From Dakarella massiliensis (GTDB lineage: Bacteria; Pseudomonadota; Gammaproteobacteria; Burkholderiales; Burkholderiaceae_F), in assembly GCF_001182045.1 (NCBI RefSeq), contig NZ_CVTY01000007.1:558001-622000 (forward strand): a stretch of DNA of 64,000 nt, given 5' to 3'. The stretch's first letter is position 1. Each line of letters starts with the position of its first letter. The position numbers and the translations under genes are program-made. This document shows, one piece after another, positions 1-9,589 of this stretch. The notes beneath the pieces were generated by a model. The model did not search any database. It saw only the letters and a list, made by a program, of their open reading frames with translations, and was not told where the DNA came from.

Positions 1-769
1 CGAACGCGCAGGGAGTGAGCTTCGGATTCTCAGCGCACTGGCAGCGCTCGATGTTGCCGTTCAGATCGATCCAGATCGCCTCGCCCGGCTTCACATCGTC
101 CTCGAAATTGAAGCCCGTGCCGGTAAGAGCGACGGATTCAGAGGCCACCATGTACTCGGTGAAGCCGCGTTCGTTCGTGTAGGAACCGTAGCAAAGCGGA
201 CGGATGCCATTCGGATCGCGGAAAGCAAGAAGTCCCTTTCCGGCAATCAGCGCGACGCAGGAGTATCCGCCGCGGATACGCTTATGAACGCCGCGCACCG
301 CCTGGAAAGCCTTCTCGGCGGTAAGCGTGGTGCCGACCACGAGGTGGCTGATTTCATCCGCGAGGACGTTCAGCAGCGCCTCACTGTCACTCGACGTATT
401 GATGTGACGGTGATCGAGCTCATAGAGTTCCTGCTTCAGGCGCGAAGCATTCGTGAGGTTCCCGTTATGCGCAAACATGATGCCGTACGGGGCATTCACG
501 TAAAAAGGCTGCGCCTCGTCAGACGACGTGGAGCAGCCTGCAGTGGGATAGCGGGTATGCGCAATGCCGGCATTCCCGAGGAGGTTTCTCATGTTGCGGG
601 TACGGAAGACTTCGCGCACGAGACCCATCGCTTTATGCTGATGGAAGGTCAGACCGTCCAGCGTTGCGATGCCGGCAGCATCCTGACCGCGGTGCTGAAG
701 GAGAAGAAGCGCGTCATAAAGGCGCTGATTTACGGGGCTGTCAGAGACCATCCCTACAATGCCGCACAT
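1..769 (-). CDS. purF: Amidophosphoribosyltransferase, N-terminal part (cut by window edge)
   Basis: Catalyses the first committed step of purine synthesis, moving the amide nitrogen of glutamine onto PRPP. The start ATG at 769-767 is followed by Cys-Gly-Ile-Val-Gly, so after Met removal Cys becomes the N-terminal nucleophile of a class II glutamine amidotransferase. About 256 codons are present; the phosphoribosyltransferase half lies beyond position 1. The visible part keeps the LQHRGQDA and RYPTAG segments expected of the glutaminase domain. A GAGGAA motif sits upstream of the start. The gene follows cvpA on the same strand, the usual cvpA-purF pairing, and is probably the last gene of the folC-SPOR-cvpA-purF unit. 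Confidence 0.95.
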   Translation of the reverse strand, partial: MCGIVGMVSDSPVNQRLYDALLLLQHRGQDAAGIATLDGLTFHQHKAMGLVREVFRTRNMRNLLGNAGIAHTRYPTAGCSTSSDEAQPFYVNAPYGIMFAHNGNLTNASRLKQELYELDHRHINTSSDSEALLNVLADEISHLVVGTTLTAEKAFQAVRGVHKRIRGGYSCVALIAGKGLLAFRDPNGIRPLCYGSYTNERGFTEYMVASESVALTGTGFNFEDDVKPGEAIWIDLNGNIERCQCAENPKLTPCAF

Positions 770-867
770 AGCTCTTTTATTTCCTCGAGAATGATGGAAG
801 GAGAGAAACTGCTTATTTTACTTGAAAGAAAAGAAAGCACACTGATGAAAAAGCGGAAAAGCTTCCT

Positions 868-1449
868 CTATTTAAGCGATCCCGCATGATCTTCCAGCCG
901 GTACTTCGCGTTCCACAGGGCTTTTGCCGCGTCCTGCTGCTTTTTCGCGATGTCCGCGATCTGCACGAGCGTATTCGGCATCAGCGGGCGGCACATCACG
1001 AGCCCTTTTTCAGCGTACGGAATCAGTTCGCTCTGCTGCCACATCCGGGATTCCGGGGACGAAGTGAAAGAGGCAACAAAAACGCCGGCCATCACGATCA
1101 CCGCGCCCCGGATAAAACCGAAGATAAACCCAAGCGCTCCGTCACCGACACCGCCTGAAACCGCCTTGATCACCAGCCTGAGAAGAGAACCGAAAATCGC
1201 GAACGCGGCAAGCGTCACGAGTATCACAATCACCGCGCCCGCCGCGGTCCGTCCCACCGGCCCAAAAGACGTGATCGGCAACACCTGCCCCACATCCGCG
1301 GCGTGCCGGAACGCGAAAATAAAGCCCGCGATCCAGCTGGCGACCGAAAACACTTCCTTCACAACGCCGCGCCAGACACCGAGAATGGAGGACGCCGCGA
1401 GTACCGCGAGTATCACCCAGTCGAGCTGATTCAGTGTTCCGCTGTCCAT
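868..1449 (-). CDS. cvpA: CvpA family inner-membrane protein
   Basis: A 193-residue protein with four hydrophobic segments (about residues 10-28, 33-50, 66-90 and 103-127) and a polar C-terminal tail, the CvpA layout. The family is named for colicin V production and is linked to envelope stress tolerance; its molecular activity is not settled. It lies 98 bases before purF and 42 bases after the SPOR gene on the same strand, so an operon is likely. The start ATG has no strong Shine-Dalgarno motif. Family assignment rests on length, topology and neighbours. Confidence 0.9.
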   Translation of the reverse strand: MDSGTLNQLDWVILAVLAASSILGVWRGVVKEVFSVASWIAGFIFAFRHAADVGQVLPITSFGPVGRTAAGAVIVILVTLAAFAIFGSLLRLVIKAVSGGVGDGALGFIFGFIRGAVIVMAGVFVASFTSSPESRMWQQSELIPYAEKGLVMCRPLMPNTLVQIADIAKKQQDAAKALWNAKYRLEDHAGSLK

Positions 1450-1491
1450 ATGGAAAATCCGAGCCTCTGAGAGGCAGAAAATTGAAAGGCG

Positions 1492-2391
1492 CTATTTTGC
1501 CTGATGTACGCCGCCCGTACGGATACCGGCCATAGCGAGTTTCGCTTCGGCAGCTTCCGCCTGATCACGCGTCTTGAAGGGACCCGCGATCACACGGGTG
1601 AGTGTCGTGCTGCCGGACTTCACGCTTGAAGTGCTGAGCGACACACCGTTCGCACGGCCGTTTGCCACAACCTTCTTCGCCGCCGCGGGATCCGAGAACG
1701 CCCCGACCGGAATCACCCAGCGCTGCTGGGAGGCGTCAGCCGCGGCCTTCTTCGCTGCGGCTTCTTTCTTCTGCTGCTGCGCGATGGCAGCCTGCAGCTG
1801 ATCATCGCGGGCAGCCTTCGCGGCCTTCGCTTTCTTTTCGATTTCAGCCTTCTGGCGCACGTTCTCTTCCTGCGCAGCCTTCATCCGGGCCTTGGCCGCG
1901 TTATCCGCGGCGAGTTTCGCCTTCGCGATATCGGCCTGAGTCTGGGACTGGGGAACCGCTGCGGCAGGAGCCTGCTGAGTGCTCGGGGCGGCCTGCGCCA
2001 TTGGCTGGGCAGCGCCCGGAGCGGCGGGAACCGTGGCTGAAGCGGAAGGCGACGCAGCAGCGGGAGAAGCCGTGAGCTGAGGCATGGCCGCCGTCGCGAC
2101 CGCGGCGGACGCCGGCTGCGCCTGTGCCGACAGGGAAACCGCGGGAGGCGACGGGATCTCGGTCTTCGCGGGAGACTCCGCTTTCACCGCCCGTTCACTC
2201 ACAACAAACGGTCCGGCAATCACGATCGCGGAAAGAATGACAGCGGCTCCGACCGCAATCCGGCGAAGCCGAACGCCGCCCGGAGCATCGCTCTCTGTAT
2301 CGGACCGCTTCACGGCATTGACTCCGTTTTCCGGAACCGCTTTCGGAGCCTGCGGCTCCTCTTTCTTTTTATGCCAGAAACTGATCCCCAT
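1492..2391 (-). CDS. SPOR-domain cell-envelope protein (DedD/FtsN-like)
   Basis: A predicted 299-residue protein with a short cytoplasmic N-terminus, one membrane helix (about residues 43-64), a long Ala/Pro/Gln-rich periplasmic linker that becomes a Lys/Ala coiled-coil-like stretch (about 150-215), and a C-terminal SPOR domain (about 222-299). SPOR domains bind glycan strands lacking stem peptides and direct proteins to the division septum. I chose ATG 2391 because GGAG lies 9 bases upstream; an in-frame GTG at 2406 would add five residues. It sits between folC and cvpA, where Burkholderiales carry a DedD-like protein. The linker composition makes sequence identity uninformative there. Confidence 0.85.
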   Translation of the reverse strand: MGISFWHKKKEEPQAPKAVPENGVNAVKRSDTESDAPGGVRLRRIAVGAAVILSAIVIAGPFVVSERAVKAESPAKTEIPSPPAVSLSAQAQPASAAVATAAMPQLTASPAAASPSASATVPAAPGAAQPMAQAAPSTQQAPAAAVPQSQTQADIAKAKLAADNAAKARMKAAQEENVRQKAEIEKKAKAAKAARDDQLQAAIAQQQKKEAAAKKAAADASQQRWVIPVGAFSDPAAAKKVVANGRANGVSLSTSSVKSGSTTLTRVIAGPFKTRDQAEAAEAKLAMAGIRTGGVHQAK

Positions 2392-2483
2392 TACCCGCTT
2401 CTCCACAACCGCTCCGGCCGGGATCCTTCCTCAAAGAAAGATCCGCGCCGGAGAAATGCCTACTCTGTCTGTTTTATTTTCGT

Positions 2484-3806
2484 CTAGGGGACGATATCCA
2501 CCTGGAAGCCGTCTTTCCGGAGAGCTTCAATCGCGGCAGAAACCGTCACGAAAGACCCGAATACGATAATTCTATCAGCGTGAGAGGCTTCTCCCCTCGC
2601 AAATTCAAGCGCGAAGGGAATATTTTCAAAATTTCTTACATGTTCGGCCGGAACACCGGCGCGGAGAAATTCCTTTTCAAGGTCATCCGCGGTGCTCGCG
2701 CGGGGACCGGTAAGCGACGCGATCCGCCACTCATCGATCCCATCCTTCACGATGCCGGCGACATGGAACCGGTCTTTATCCTTCAGCATGCCGACTACCG
2801 CGATCGTTTTCCCGGGCGTCTTATAAAGCGGCGACGCAAGGTTCCGCGCGAGTTCATGCGCGGCGTGGGGATTGTGGCCCGCATCCAGAATAATCGCGGG
2901 GGACTCGGCAACACGCTGGAAACGCCCCGTGATCACCACGCGGCGGAGTCCCGTTTCAATGGCCTCACGCTCCACATGGATGGCCTTCAGTTCGTCAGCG
3001 GCCTCCAGCATCGCAAGAGCCCCGGCCGCGTTCGCGATCTGCATTTCTCCGGCAAGCGCCGGACGGGGAAGCGCCTTGAGTGACCAGGTGCGTCCCTCGT
3101 AGTCAAACGTGCCGTCCTCATGCTCCACCGCACGGAAGTCGCGGTTAACGCATCGGAGATCAGCTCCGATCTCTTCGGCGTGCCGCAGAAGTGACACCGG
3201 GGGCTCAGGATCCGCACAGACCGCGGCGTGCCCCGGTGCCGGCCGGTAAACGAAGGATTTTTCGCGCCCAATCGACTCACGGTCAGGCCCGAGGAAAGCC
3301 GTGTGGTCAATTCCGACAGTGGTCACAATGGAAACCGTGGGATCGATCGAATTGATGGCATCCAGCCTTCCGCCAAGACCGATCTCAAGCACCACCGCGT
3401 CAAGCTTCGCGTCCATAAAGAGCTTCAGGATGCCAAGCGCCGTGAATTCAAAGTAAGAGAGAATCAGGTCACCCCGCTTCTCTTCCACTTCCTCAAACAC
3501 GCGGCAGAGCTCCTCATCCGTTGCCTCACGCCCGAGAAGCCAGGCCCGCTCGTTAAACCGCAGCATATGAGGCGACGTATGCATCCCGACCCGGAGCCCG
3601 GAAGAGCGGAGAATGGATTCGAGCATCGCGCAGGTGCTGCCTTTCCCGTTTGTTCCGGCCACGGTGAAAACCGGGCAGTCAAAGTGAATGCCCATCCGGG
3701 AGATCATTTCCGTCATCCGGCCGAGCCCAAGATCAATCACCTCGGCTCCGCCATGCATTGCTTCGATATAGTCGAGCCACTCACCGAGCGTCTTCCTGCT
3801 TTCCAT
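2484..3806 (-). CDS. folC: Bifunctional folylpolyglutamate / dihydrofolate synthase
   Basis: Adds glutamate residues to folates and joins glutamate to dihydropteroate in the cytoplasm. At 440 residues it has the usual family length. The P-loop TVAGTNGKGST lies near residue 48, followed by the HTSPHM and FNERAW segments that line the folate and ATP sites; LDAGHNPHAA near residue 310 marks the C-terminal ligase domain. The start ATG has AGGAAA upstream. A strong hairpin at 3850-3882 separates it from accD, so folC may have its own promoter in the 94-base gap, although folC follows accD in the conserved order. Confidence 0.97.
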   Translation of the reverse strand: MESRKTLGEWLDYIEAMHGGAEVIDLGLGRMTEMISRMGIHFDCPVFTVAGTNGKGSTCAMLESILRSSGLRVGMHTSPHMLRFNERAWLLGREATDEELCRVFEEVEEKRGDLILSYFEFTALGILKLFMDAKLDAVVLEIGLGGRLDAINSIDPTVSIVTTVGIDHTAFLGPDRESIGREKSFVYRPAPGHAAVCADPEPPVSLLRHAEEIGADLRCVNRDFRAVEHEDGTFDYEGRTWSLKALPRPALAGEMQIANAAGALAMLEAADELKAIHVEREAIETGLRRVVITGRFQRVAESPAIILDAGHNPHAAHELARNLASPLYKTPGKTIAVVGMLKDKDRFHVAGIVKDGIDEWRIASLTGPRASTADDLEKEFLRAGVPAEHVRNFENIPFALEFARGEASHADRIIVFGSFVTVSAAIEALRKDGFQVDIVP

Positions 3807-3849
3807 TTTTTTCCTGAGACCTATAAGAAAATTCCGGGCTCTAATGCAG

Positions 3850-3882
3850 AAAGCCTCCGGAGCGGTTTTCTCCGGAGGCTTT
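3850..3882 (-). terminator. Hairpin terminator after accD
   Basis: A perfect 13-base-pair stem (AAAGCCTCCGGAG paired with CTCCGGAGGCTTT) around a 7-base loop lies 18 bases past the accD stop. The minus-strand U run is only three bases, so termination may be partial. Confidence 0.75.
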
Positions 3883-3900
3883 GCCGAGCCAGGCTAGATT

Positions 3901-4788
3901 TTAAACAGCCGCAGGCAGGTCATGCGCCCGCGGGGGCCGTTTCGCGAGCATCGCAAGAACGCGGCCGATCGTGGAACGCATCTCGCGGCGGTCGACGATC
4001 ATATCAATCGCGCCCATCTTGAGGAGGAACTCAGCGCGCTGGAAGCCTTCTGGGAGCTTCTCACGCACAGTCTGCTCAATCACGCGCGGACCGGCAAAGC
4101 CGATCAGAGCCCCAGGCTCCGCAATCACGATATCGCCCACAAAGGCGAACGATGCGGAAACACCGCCCATCGTCGGATCCGTGAGAACCGAGATGAAGGG
4201 AAGACCCGCTTTGGAGAGCTCAGCCACAGCGGCAGACGTCTTCGCCATCTGCATAAGAGATTCGAGCCCCTCCTGCATACGGGCGCCGCCAGACGACGCG
4301 AAGCAGATAAAGGGGCAGTTATGGTCGATCGAATAACCGACACCGCGGACAAAACGCTCTCCGACCACAGAGCCCATCGAGCCGCCCATGAAGCCGAACT
4401 CAAACGCGGCGGCAACCACCGGGTAATGCTTCAGCTGACCGGCCATCACGACCAGAGCGTCGGTTTCCGTGGTTTTCGCGCGGGCTTCAGCGATACGCTT
4501 CGGGTAGGGCTTGGAGTCAACAAACTTGAGCGGGTCTTTCGCGAGGATTTCAGCGCCGATTTCTTCTTTCGGGCTATCGTAGTCGAGGAACGCCTCGAGA
4601 CGGGCGCGGGCCCCCATTCTCATGTGATAGCCGCACTTCGGGCACACCATGAGAGAGGCTTCCAGTTCGTGACTGTAGATTACCTGATCACATTTCGGGC
4701 ATTTGTTCCAGAGGCCTTCAGGAACGCGGCTCTGCGTCGCGTTGGTTTCTTTCTTGATTTTCGGTCGAAGGCGGTCAATCCAGCTCAT
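3901..4788 (-). CDS. accD: Acetyl-CoA carboxylase carboxyltransferase subunit beta
   Basis: Beta half of the carboxyltransferase that moves CO2 from carboxybiotin to acetyl-CoA, forming malonyl-CoA. It has 295 residues, the normal length. The N-terminal zinc ribbon is intact with Cys30, Cys33, Cys49 and Cys52. The crotonase-like body follows, with [12 protein letters not shown] and the glycine-rich [12 protein letters not shown] segment. The partner subunit accA lies about 43 kb away in this window. The start has AAGGGAG upstream. A strong terminator at 4828-4856 isolates it from the trp genes, so it should have its own promoter between 4789 and 4828. Confidence 0.98.
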   Translation of the reverse strand: MSWIDRLRPKIKKETNATQSRVPEGLWNKCPKCDQVIYSHELEASLMVCPKCGYHMRMGARARLEAFLDYDSPKEEIGAEILAKDPLKFVDSKPYPKRIAEARAKTTETDALVVMAGQLKHYPVVAAAFEFGFMGGSMGSVVGERFVRGVGYSIDHNCPFICFASSGGARMQEGLESLMQMAKTSAAVAELSKAGLPFISVLTDPTMGGVSASFAFVGDIVIAEPGALIGFAGPRVIEQTVREKLPEGFQRAEFLLKMGAIDMIVDRREMRSTIGRVLAMLAKRPPRAHDLPAAV

Positions 4789-4827
4789 CGAAAGCTCCCT
4801 TTTGCTTAAGTCACACTAGGGTACAAC

Positions 4828-4856
4828 AAAAAAACCGTGCGGGGGTACCCGCACGG
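4828..4856 (-). terminator. Rho-independent terminator after trpA
   Basis: On the minus strand, CCGTGCGGG pairs with CCCGCACGG around a 4-base loop and is followed by seven T residues. It lies about 60 bases past the trpA stop and should end the trpFBA transcript before accD. Confidence 0.93.
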
Positions 4857-4914
4857 ATGGTAATCCGAAACAGTCCGGCGGTATCCGGGCCGCTCCGAAG
4901 TGTCTTAAATACCG

Positions 4915-5715
4915 CTACGCGGCGTCAAGCGCCGAGCGGATTCCCGCGAGCCATCGGCCGGCAGCGCCCACGGCATCATCCGGCGTCTTATCCATCTCAC
5001 GGATCAGGGCGGAACCAATGATGACGCCTGAGCAGATGGACGCGATCTCGCGCGCCGTTTCTCCGTTGCTGATTCCGAACCCCACAGCAACCGGGCATTT
5101 CGCATAACGCTCGATTCTCGCCACATTCTGTCTCACAGAGGCGATATCAAGCCGGTTTCCTGCCCCCGTGGTTCCCTTAAGAGACACGTAGTAAAGGTAT
5201 CCGGTCGCGAGACGGCAGACCTGCTCGACGCGTTCATCTGAGGATGTCGGCGCGAGAAGAAAAATCGGATCCATACCGGCCTTCTTCACCGCCTCATAAA
5301 ACTCCGGCACCTCATCAAACGGGTAGTCGACAATCAGAACCCCATCAACCCCTGCCTCGGCCGCGTCGCGGATAAACGCTTCCTGCCCTCGGCACTCCAC
5401 CGGATTCGCGTATCCCATGAGAACGATCGGCGTGTCACTGTCCGTCTTCCGGAATTCCTTCACGCAATCGAACACGAAGTCGAGATTGGAACCGCGGCTG
5501 ATCGCGCGCTCGGACGCCCGCTGTATCACCGGACCGTCCGCCATCGGGTCAGAAAACGGCATGCCGAGCTCGATCGCGCTCGCACCGGACCGGACGAGTT
5601 CGTGCAAGAGCGGCACCGTGGATTCGAGCGACGGGTCACCTGCGCAGATATACGGAATCAGGGCCTTTTTCCCGGCAGCCTGAAGGGACGCAAAACGCTT
5701 TTCAAGACGGCTCAT
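4915..5715 (-). CDS. trpA: Tryptophan synthase alpha chain
   Basis: Cleaves indole-3-glycerol phosphate to indole and glyceraldehyde 3-phosphate; indole passes through a tunnel to TrpB. It has 266 residues. The catalytic Glu lies in [16 protein letters not shown] near residue 48 and the catalytic Asp in the [11 protein letters not shown] strand; GFGISNGE is the phosphate-binding loop. Its ATG overlaps the trpB stop as ATGA (5712-5715), so the two genes are translationally coupled. It ends the trp segment and is followed by a strong terminator. Confidence 0.98.
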   Translation of the reverse strand: MSRLEKRFASLQAAGKKALIPYICAGDPSLESTVPLLHELVRSGASAIELGMPFSDPMADGPVIQRASERAISRGSNLDFVFDCVKEFRKTDSDTPIVLMGYANPVECRGQEAFIRDAAEAGVDGVLIVDYPFDEVPEFYEAVKKAGMDPIFLLAPTSSDERVEQVCRLATGYLYYVSLKGTTGAGNRLDIASVRQNVARIERYAKCPVAVGFGISNGETAREIASICSGVIIGSALIREMDKTPDDAVGAAGRWLAGIRSALDAA

Positions 5716-6917
5716 TTCTCTTCTCCTTCATGCGCCTTAAGGTACTTCGTCACGATTCCCAGATCCTTGTCACCGCGGCCCGAGAGATTCACGAGAATCT
5801 TCTTATCCTTCGGGAGCGTCGGGGCGAGTTTCAGCGCGTAGGCGAGCGCGTGGCTCGACTCAAGCGCCGGGATGATCCCTTCAATGTGGCAGAGCTTCTG
5901 GAAAGCGTCCATCGCTTCGTCATCCGTGATGCCCACGTACTCGGCGCGGCCAATATCCGCGAGATAGCTGTGCTCGGGACCGACCCCCGGGTAATCAAGC
6001 CCCGCGGAGATTGAGTAAGCCGGCGTGATCTGGCCATCCTTATCCTGGAGCAGATACGTGCGGTTCCCGTGCAGAACACCCGGCTTCCCGCATTCGATCG
6101 ACGCGCAGTGCTTCCCGGAAAGCAGTCCGAGACCCGCCGCCTCAACGCCGATCAGCTTCACGTTCGGCCGGTCAATGTAGTGATAGAAAGCGCCGATCGC
6201 GTTTGAGCCGCCGCCCACCGCGGCGACGATATAGTCCGGATCCCCGCCCGTCAGTTCAGGGAACTGTGTCAGGCACTCCTCAGACACAATCGCGTTGAAG
6301 TTACGCACCATCTCAGGGTACGGTGCGGGCCCCGCGACCGTGCCAATGATGTAGAACGTATCGTCCACATTCGTCACCCAGTCACGCATCGCCTCATTCA
6401 GCGCGTCCTTCAGCGTGCCGCTGCCGGTCGTTACCGGACGCACCTCAGCCCCGAGGAGCTTCATGCGGGTGACGTTAGGCGCCTGGCGTTCGATATCTTC
6501 CGCGCCCATATAGACACAGCACTTCATGCCGTAGCGGGCGGCCACCGTTGCGGTCGCGACGCCATGCTGCCCCGCGCCCGTTTCCGCGATCACACGCTTC
6601 TTCCCCATACGGCGGGCGAGAAGCGCCTGCCCCATGGTGTTATTGATCTTATGGGCACCGGTGTGATTCAGGTCCTCACGCTTCAGATAGATCTGAGCGC
6701 CTCCTGTCACCTCCGATAGCCGCCTGCACCAGTAAATCGGGGAAGGACGGCCGACATAGTGCTTGAGCTCTTCGCGCCACTCCTTGTCGAATTCAGGATC
6801 ATTACGGTAATGCTCATAGGCATTCTTCAGCTCCGTAAGCGCATAGATCAGCGTTTCCGATGCGAAAACGCCGCCATAAGGACCAAAGTGTCCTTTTTTG
6901 TCAGGCATGTTGTACAT
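5712..6917 (-). CDS. trpB: Tryptophan synthase beta chain
   Basis: PLP enzyme that condenses indole with serine to make tryptophan. About 401 residues from the chosen start. The PLP lysine lies in HTGAHKINN, and the phosphate-binding loop is GGGSNAIG. I placed the start at ATG 6917 (MYNMPDKKG) because AAGGA lies 7 bases upstream and TrpB proteins normally begin just before the HFGPYGG segment; an open frame reaching 6986 would add an unlikely 23-residue leader. The stop overlaps the trpA start. trpF lies 73 bases upstream on the same strand. Confidence 0.98.
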   Translation of the reverse strand: MYNMPDKKGHFGPYGGVFASETLIYALTELKNAYEHYRNDPEFDKEWREELKHYVGRPSPIYWCRRLSEVTGGAQIYLKREDLNHTGAHKINNTMGQALLARRMGKKRVIAETGAGQHGVATATVAARYGMKCCVYMGAEDIERQAPNVTRMKLLGAEVRPVTTGSGTLKDALNEAMRDWVTNVDDTFYIIGTVAGPAPYPEMVRNFNAIVSEECLTQFPELTGGDPDYIVAAVGGGSNAIGAFYHYIDRPNVKLIGVEAAGLGLLSGKHCASIECGKPGVLHGNRTYLLQDKDGQITPAYSISAGLDYPGVGPEHSYLADIGRAEYVGITDDEAMDAFQKLCHIEGIIPALESSHALAYALKLAPTLPKDKKILVNLSGRGDKDLGIVTKYLKAHEGEEK

Positions 6918-6990
6918 GTGCGATTCCTTTATCGACAAAGAAGCCGGAGAGGAGATCTCTCCCGGCCGGAGACGCCCGCGCTGCAAGCAC

Positions 6991-7662
6991 TCAGCGAAGC
7001 GCTCCTAAAAAATCTTGGATTTTCTGTCTGGACTTGATTCCCGGGGAATCCTCGACACCGGAACTGACATCCAGCGCCGCGGGGTGAAGGAGCGAATAGG
7101 CTGCCGCGGCGTTTTCCGCGTTCAGCCCTCCGGCGAGTACAAGAGGCAGCGTGAGAGACGCGGCTTCAGACCGGGCCAGCTCCCAATCAAAGGCGGTGCC
7201 GTTGCCGCCAGGCACCGCGCCGGAATCTGGCGCAGGACAGTCGGCAAGAATAGCCGCCGCATCCGGGTAGCGGGCTTCGGCCCGCAGCAAATCCCCCGGT
7301 TTTTCAAAGTGTACTGCTTTCATGTAGGGAAGCCCGAAGGCGCGGCAGAACTCCGGAGTCTCCTCTCCGTGAAACTGCAGGAGCACTTCGGGATGCCGGC
7401 GCGTCACCGCGGAAACCTCGTCCGGATCCGGATTCACGAAGAGAAGAACAGGGGTCACGCGTTCCGGGAGCATCCGGATCAGGGAGTCGAGCCGGTCTGA
7501 CGGCACATAGCGGGAACTTTTACGGAACAGCACGAACCCGGCCGCGTCGATTGGGAGCGACGCGACACTGCTGATATTTTTTTCATCAGTGAATCCGCAC
7601 ACCTTGACCTGCACCGCGTGCGGTCCGGAACCGCTGCTCCGGAATAAAAACCGGCCCTGCAT
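6991..7662 (-). CDS. trpF: Phosphoribosylanthranilate isomerase
   Basis: Third step of tryptophan synthesis, an Amadori rearrangement on a TIM barrel. About 223 residues. The catalytic Cys lies in VKVCGFTDE and the general acid Asp in the [12 protein letters not shown] segment. I prefer ATG 7662, with GAGGAAAG 9 bases upstream, which leaves a 15-20 residue N-terminal extension compared with most TrpF proteins. A GTG right at MQVKVCGF would give a standard length but has no good ribosome site. It lies between truA and trpB, the conserved Burkholderiales position. Confidence 0.93.
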   Translation of the reverse strand: MQGRFLFRSSGSGPHAVQVKVCGFTDEKNISSVASLPIDAAGFVLFRKSSRYVPSDRLDSLIRMLPERVTPVLLFVNPDPDEVSAVTRRHPEVLLQFHGEETPEFCRAFGLPYMKAVHFEKPGDLLRAEARYPDAAAILADCPAPDSGAVPGGNGTAFDWELARSEAASLTLPLVLAGGLNAENAAAAYSLLHPAALDVSSGVEDSPGIKSRQKIQDFLGALR

Positions 7663-7727
7663 CCGAAAAACTTTCCTCGCAAAAGAAAGCAATGTGAAAA
7701 AAGTTTATCAAAAGCGGCAGGATATAA

Positions 7728-8525
7728 TCAGAAAGGTCCCATGAATGTGGGGGAATAGCGGGGGAGCCCGGCCGCGTCCCCGGCCTCTCCGTAATTCACG
7801 CCGACGAGATAAAGCCCGTCAGGCGCGTAGGTCGGAGCCGCGAGCGCCCGGTTGCGGGCTTCGAGGACATCGGCGAGCCACCCGACCGGTTTCTTGCCGA
7901 TTCCGACATAAACCAGACTTCCGACCAGATTCCGCACCATGTGCTGCAGGAAGGCATTGGCTTCAAAACGGATGCCGATCATGTTCCCGCGGACCGTGAA
8001 CCGGATTGAGTCAATCCGGCGGACGGGAGATTTCGCCTGGCACTCGGCCGCGCGGAAGCTCGTGAAATCGTGCTCCCCCAGAAGGACCGCCGCGGCCTCT
8101 TCCATCTTCTCCACGTCGCACGGACTGAAGCACCATCCGGCCCGTCCGGCAAGAAGCGGCACCCGGACCGGCTCATTCACGATCCAGTACTCGTAGGTTC
8201 TCCCGATCGCGGAAAAACGGGCGGAGAAATCCTCTGGCACGGGTTTTGCCCAGCGTACGGCGACCGCGGACGGAAGAAAACTGTTCGTTCCCCTCACCCA
8301 GGCGTTCATCGGGCGCTCAACCGGAGCGTCGATATGCACCACCTGCCCCGTCGCGTGAACTCCGGTGTCAGTGCGTCCCGCGCAGATTGTCGGAACCGGC
8401 TGCCCGATACCCGCGAAAGCCCCGAGCGCTTCTTCAAGCGTCTGCTGCACGGTCGGCCGGTCAGGCTGCACCTGCCAGCCGCTGAAAGGGGTTCCGTCAT
8501 ACTGAATTCCAAGCGCGATCTTCAT
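7728..8525 (-). CDS. truA: tRNA pseudouridine synthase A (positions 38-40)
   Basis: Makes pseudouridine 38-40 in the anticodon stem-loop of many tRNAs. 265 residues, the usual size. The catalytic Asp lies in CAGRTDTGVHATGQ near residue 52. The start ATG at 8525 has GGAG 9 bases upstream, inside the end of fimV, whose stop lies only 4 bases before; the two are probably cotranscribed. trpF follows after 65 bases. Confidence 0.97.
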   Translation of the reverse strand: MKIALGIQYDGTPFSGWQVQPDRPTVQQTLEEALGAFAGIGQPVPTICAGRTDTGVHATGQVVHIDAPVERPMNAWVRGTNSFLPSAVAVRWAKPVPEDFSARFSAIGRTYEYWIVNEPVRVPLLAGRAGWCFSPCDVEKMEEAAAVLLGEHDFTSFRAAECQAKSPVRRIDSIRFTVRGNMIGIRFEANAFLQHMVRNLVGSLVYVGIGKKPVGWLADVLEARNRALAAPTYAPDGLYLVGVNYGEAGDAAGLPRYSPTFMGPF

Positions 8526-8529
8526 CCGT

Positions 8530-9345
8530 TCAGACTCCGCGCTCTTTCTTCACCGCGGGCGGCAGCTCATCGAGGAACTTTTTCGCCTCAGTGCTGAGTT
8601 CCGCGACACCGCCTTTTGCCACGTCGGTCGCGAGTTCCCTCGCCTCATCAACCGCGCCACGGGACAGAAAGTCCCGGGCGAGCTTCAGCTGCGAGGCCAG
8701 CATCTCACGATAGGCGGTCTTGGGATCCAGGGGTTTCTCTTTCTTTTCAGGCTTCGGAAGTTCAGACCCTGCGGGCGGCTGGGATTCATCAGCCGAGCGA
8801 AGGCCCCCGCGGATCGCGGCAATGCTTTTCGCCGCATTATCCGCCGCTTCATGAATGCCTGAGCTGCCAGTCGACGCTTCCTTTTCAGCTGCCATCACGG
8901 CGTCCACCGTATCTGTCACGGCTTTCAGCCCGGCCTCTTCCGTCTTCACCGCCGAATCCCGGGTTCCGAAAGGCACCACCGTCACCGGGTTCCAGAGTTC
9001 CTCCTGGGCGTTACGGATTTCCTCAAGCTTCTTATTGCGGCGGCCGCGTCTCATAAACCAAAGGAGCGCGAGCATCAGAATGGCCGCTCCGAGGGCTGCG
9101 TATGAGGCCCAGGACGAGTCCTCTTCCTGATCGACCGGGACCGGAACATGGGGCACTGCGGGAATTTCCTGAGTCACGTCAGAGGCCGGAGCGGGAGTCG
9201 CGCTCTGCTCAGCGCTTTCCGGCGCTGTAATCGACGGCATCGGGGCCGACGCTGACGGTCCGGGCGTGTCGCCCAGAGCGGGAAGCGAAGCTGCAGCGAT
9301 CGCTGCGGCCAAGGCCGAAGCGAATAATCGTTTCAGAACCGGCAT
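8530..9345 (-). CDS. Reduced FimV-like protein
   Basis: A 271-residue protein with a signal peptide (about residues 1-25), a Pro/Ala/Ser-rich periplasmic linker (26-75), one membrane helix (about 81-98), a cytoplasmic linker and a C-terminal helical motif (about 211-265) resembling the FimV C-terminal domain (LKLARDFLSRGAVDEARELATDV). FimV in Pseudomonas is a large polar hub with a LysM domain, needed for twitching and polar protein placement. This version has no LysM region and is several times shorter than typical FimV. The call leans on its position between asd and truA, where Burkholderiales carry fimV, plus the C-terminal motif. Confidence 0.72.
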   Translation of the reverse strand: MPVLKRLFASALAAAIAAASLPALGDTPGPSASAPMPSITAPESAEQSATPAPASDVTQEIPAVPHVPVPVDQEEDSSWASYAALGAAILMLALLWFMRRGRRNKKLEEIRNAQEELWNPVTVVPFGTRDSAVKTEEAGLKAVTDTVDAVMAAEKEASTGSSGIHEAADNAAKSIAAIRGGLRSADESQPPAGSELPKPEKKEKPLDPKTAYREMLASQLKLARDFLSRGAVDEARELATDVAKGGVAELSTEAKKFLDELPPAVKKERGV

Positions 9346-9500
9346 TTGATCAAAAATCCTTTATTCCTTCGCCTGACAAACCGCGGTCTTCTGACCGCGC
9401 TCCGCAGGCATCTGTCCCGCCTAATTCTAAAGAAACCGGCCTCCGGACGTATAGCAGTATGAAATCCGCGGTGTCCGAACAGATTTTCTCCGGATAAGCG

Positions 9501-9579
9501 AAGAGCTCCGGGAGTGACGCTCCAGGAGCTCTTTTCTGAACTTCAGAGACATCCGGAGGCAGGAGTGCGCTCCGGATGC
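9501..9579 (-). terminator. Two hairpins downstream of asd
   Basis: Two inverted repeats lie in the asd-fimV gap: 9550-9578 (CATCCGGAG pairing with CTCCGGATG, just after the asd stop) and 9501-9532 (AGAGCTCC pairing with GGAGCTCT). Neither has a long minus-strand U run; the second has TTTT on the plus strand. They probably weaken read-through from asd into fimV. Nothing else is evident in the rest of this 244-base gap. Confidence 0.5.
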
Positions 9580-9589
9580 CTTAAACAGC

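Noticed and set aside
284..889. A 201-codon plus-strand frame at the left edge
   Set aside because: Antisense to purF, whose N-terminal Cys and glutaminase motifs are clear on the minus strand.
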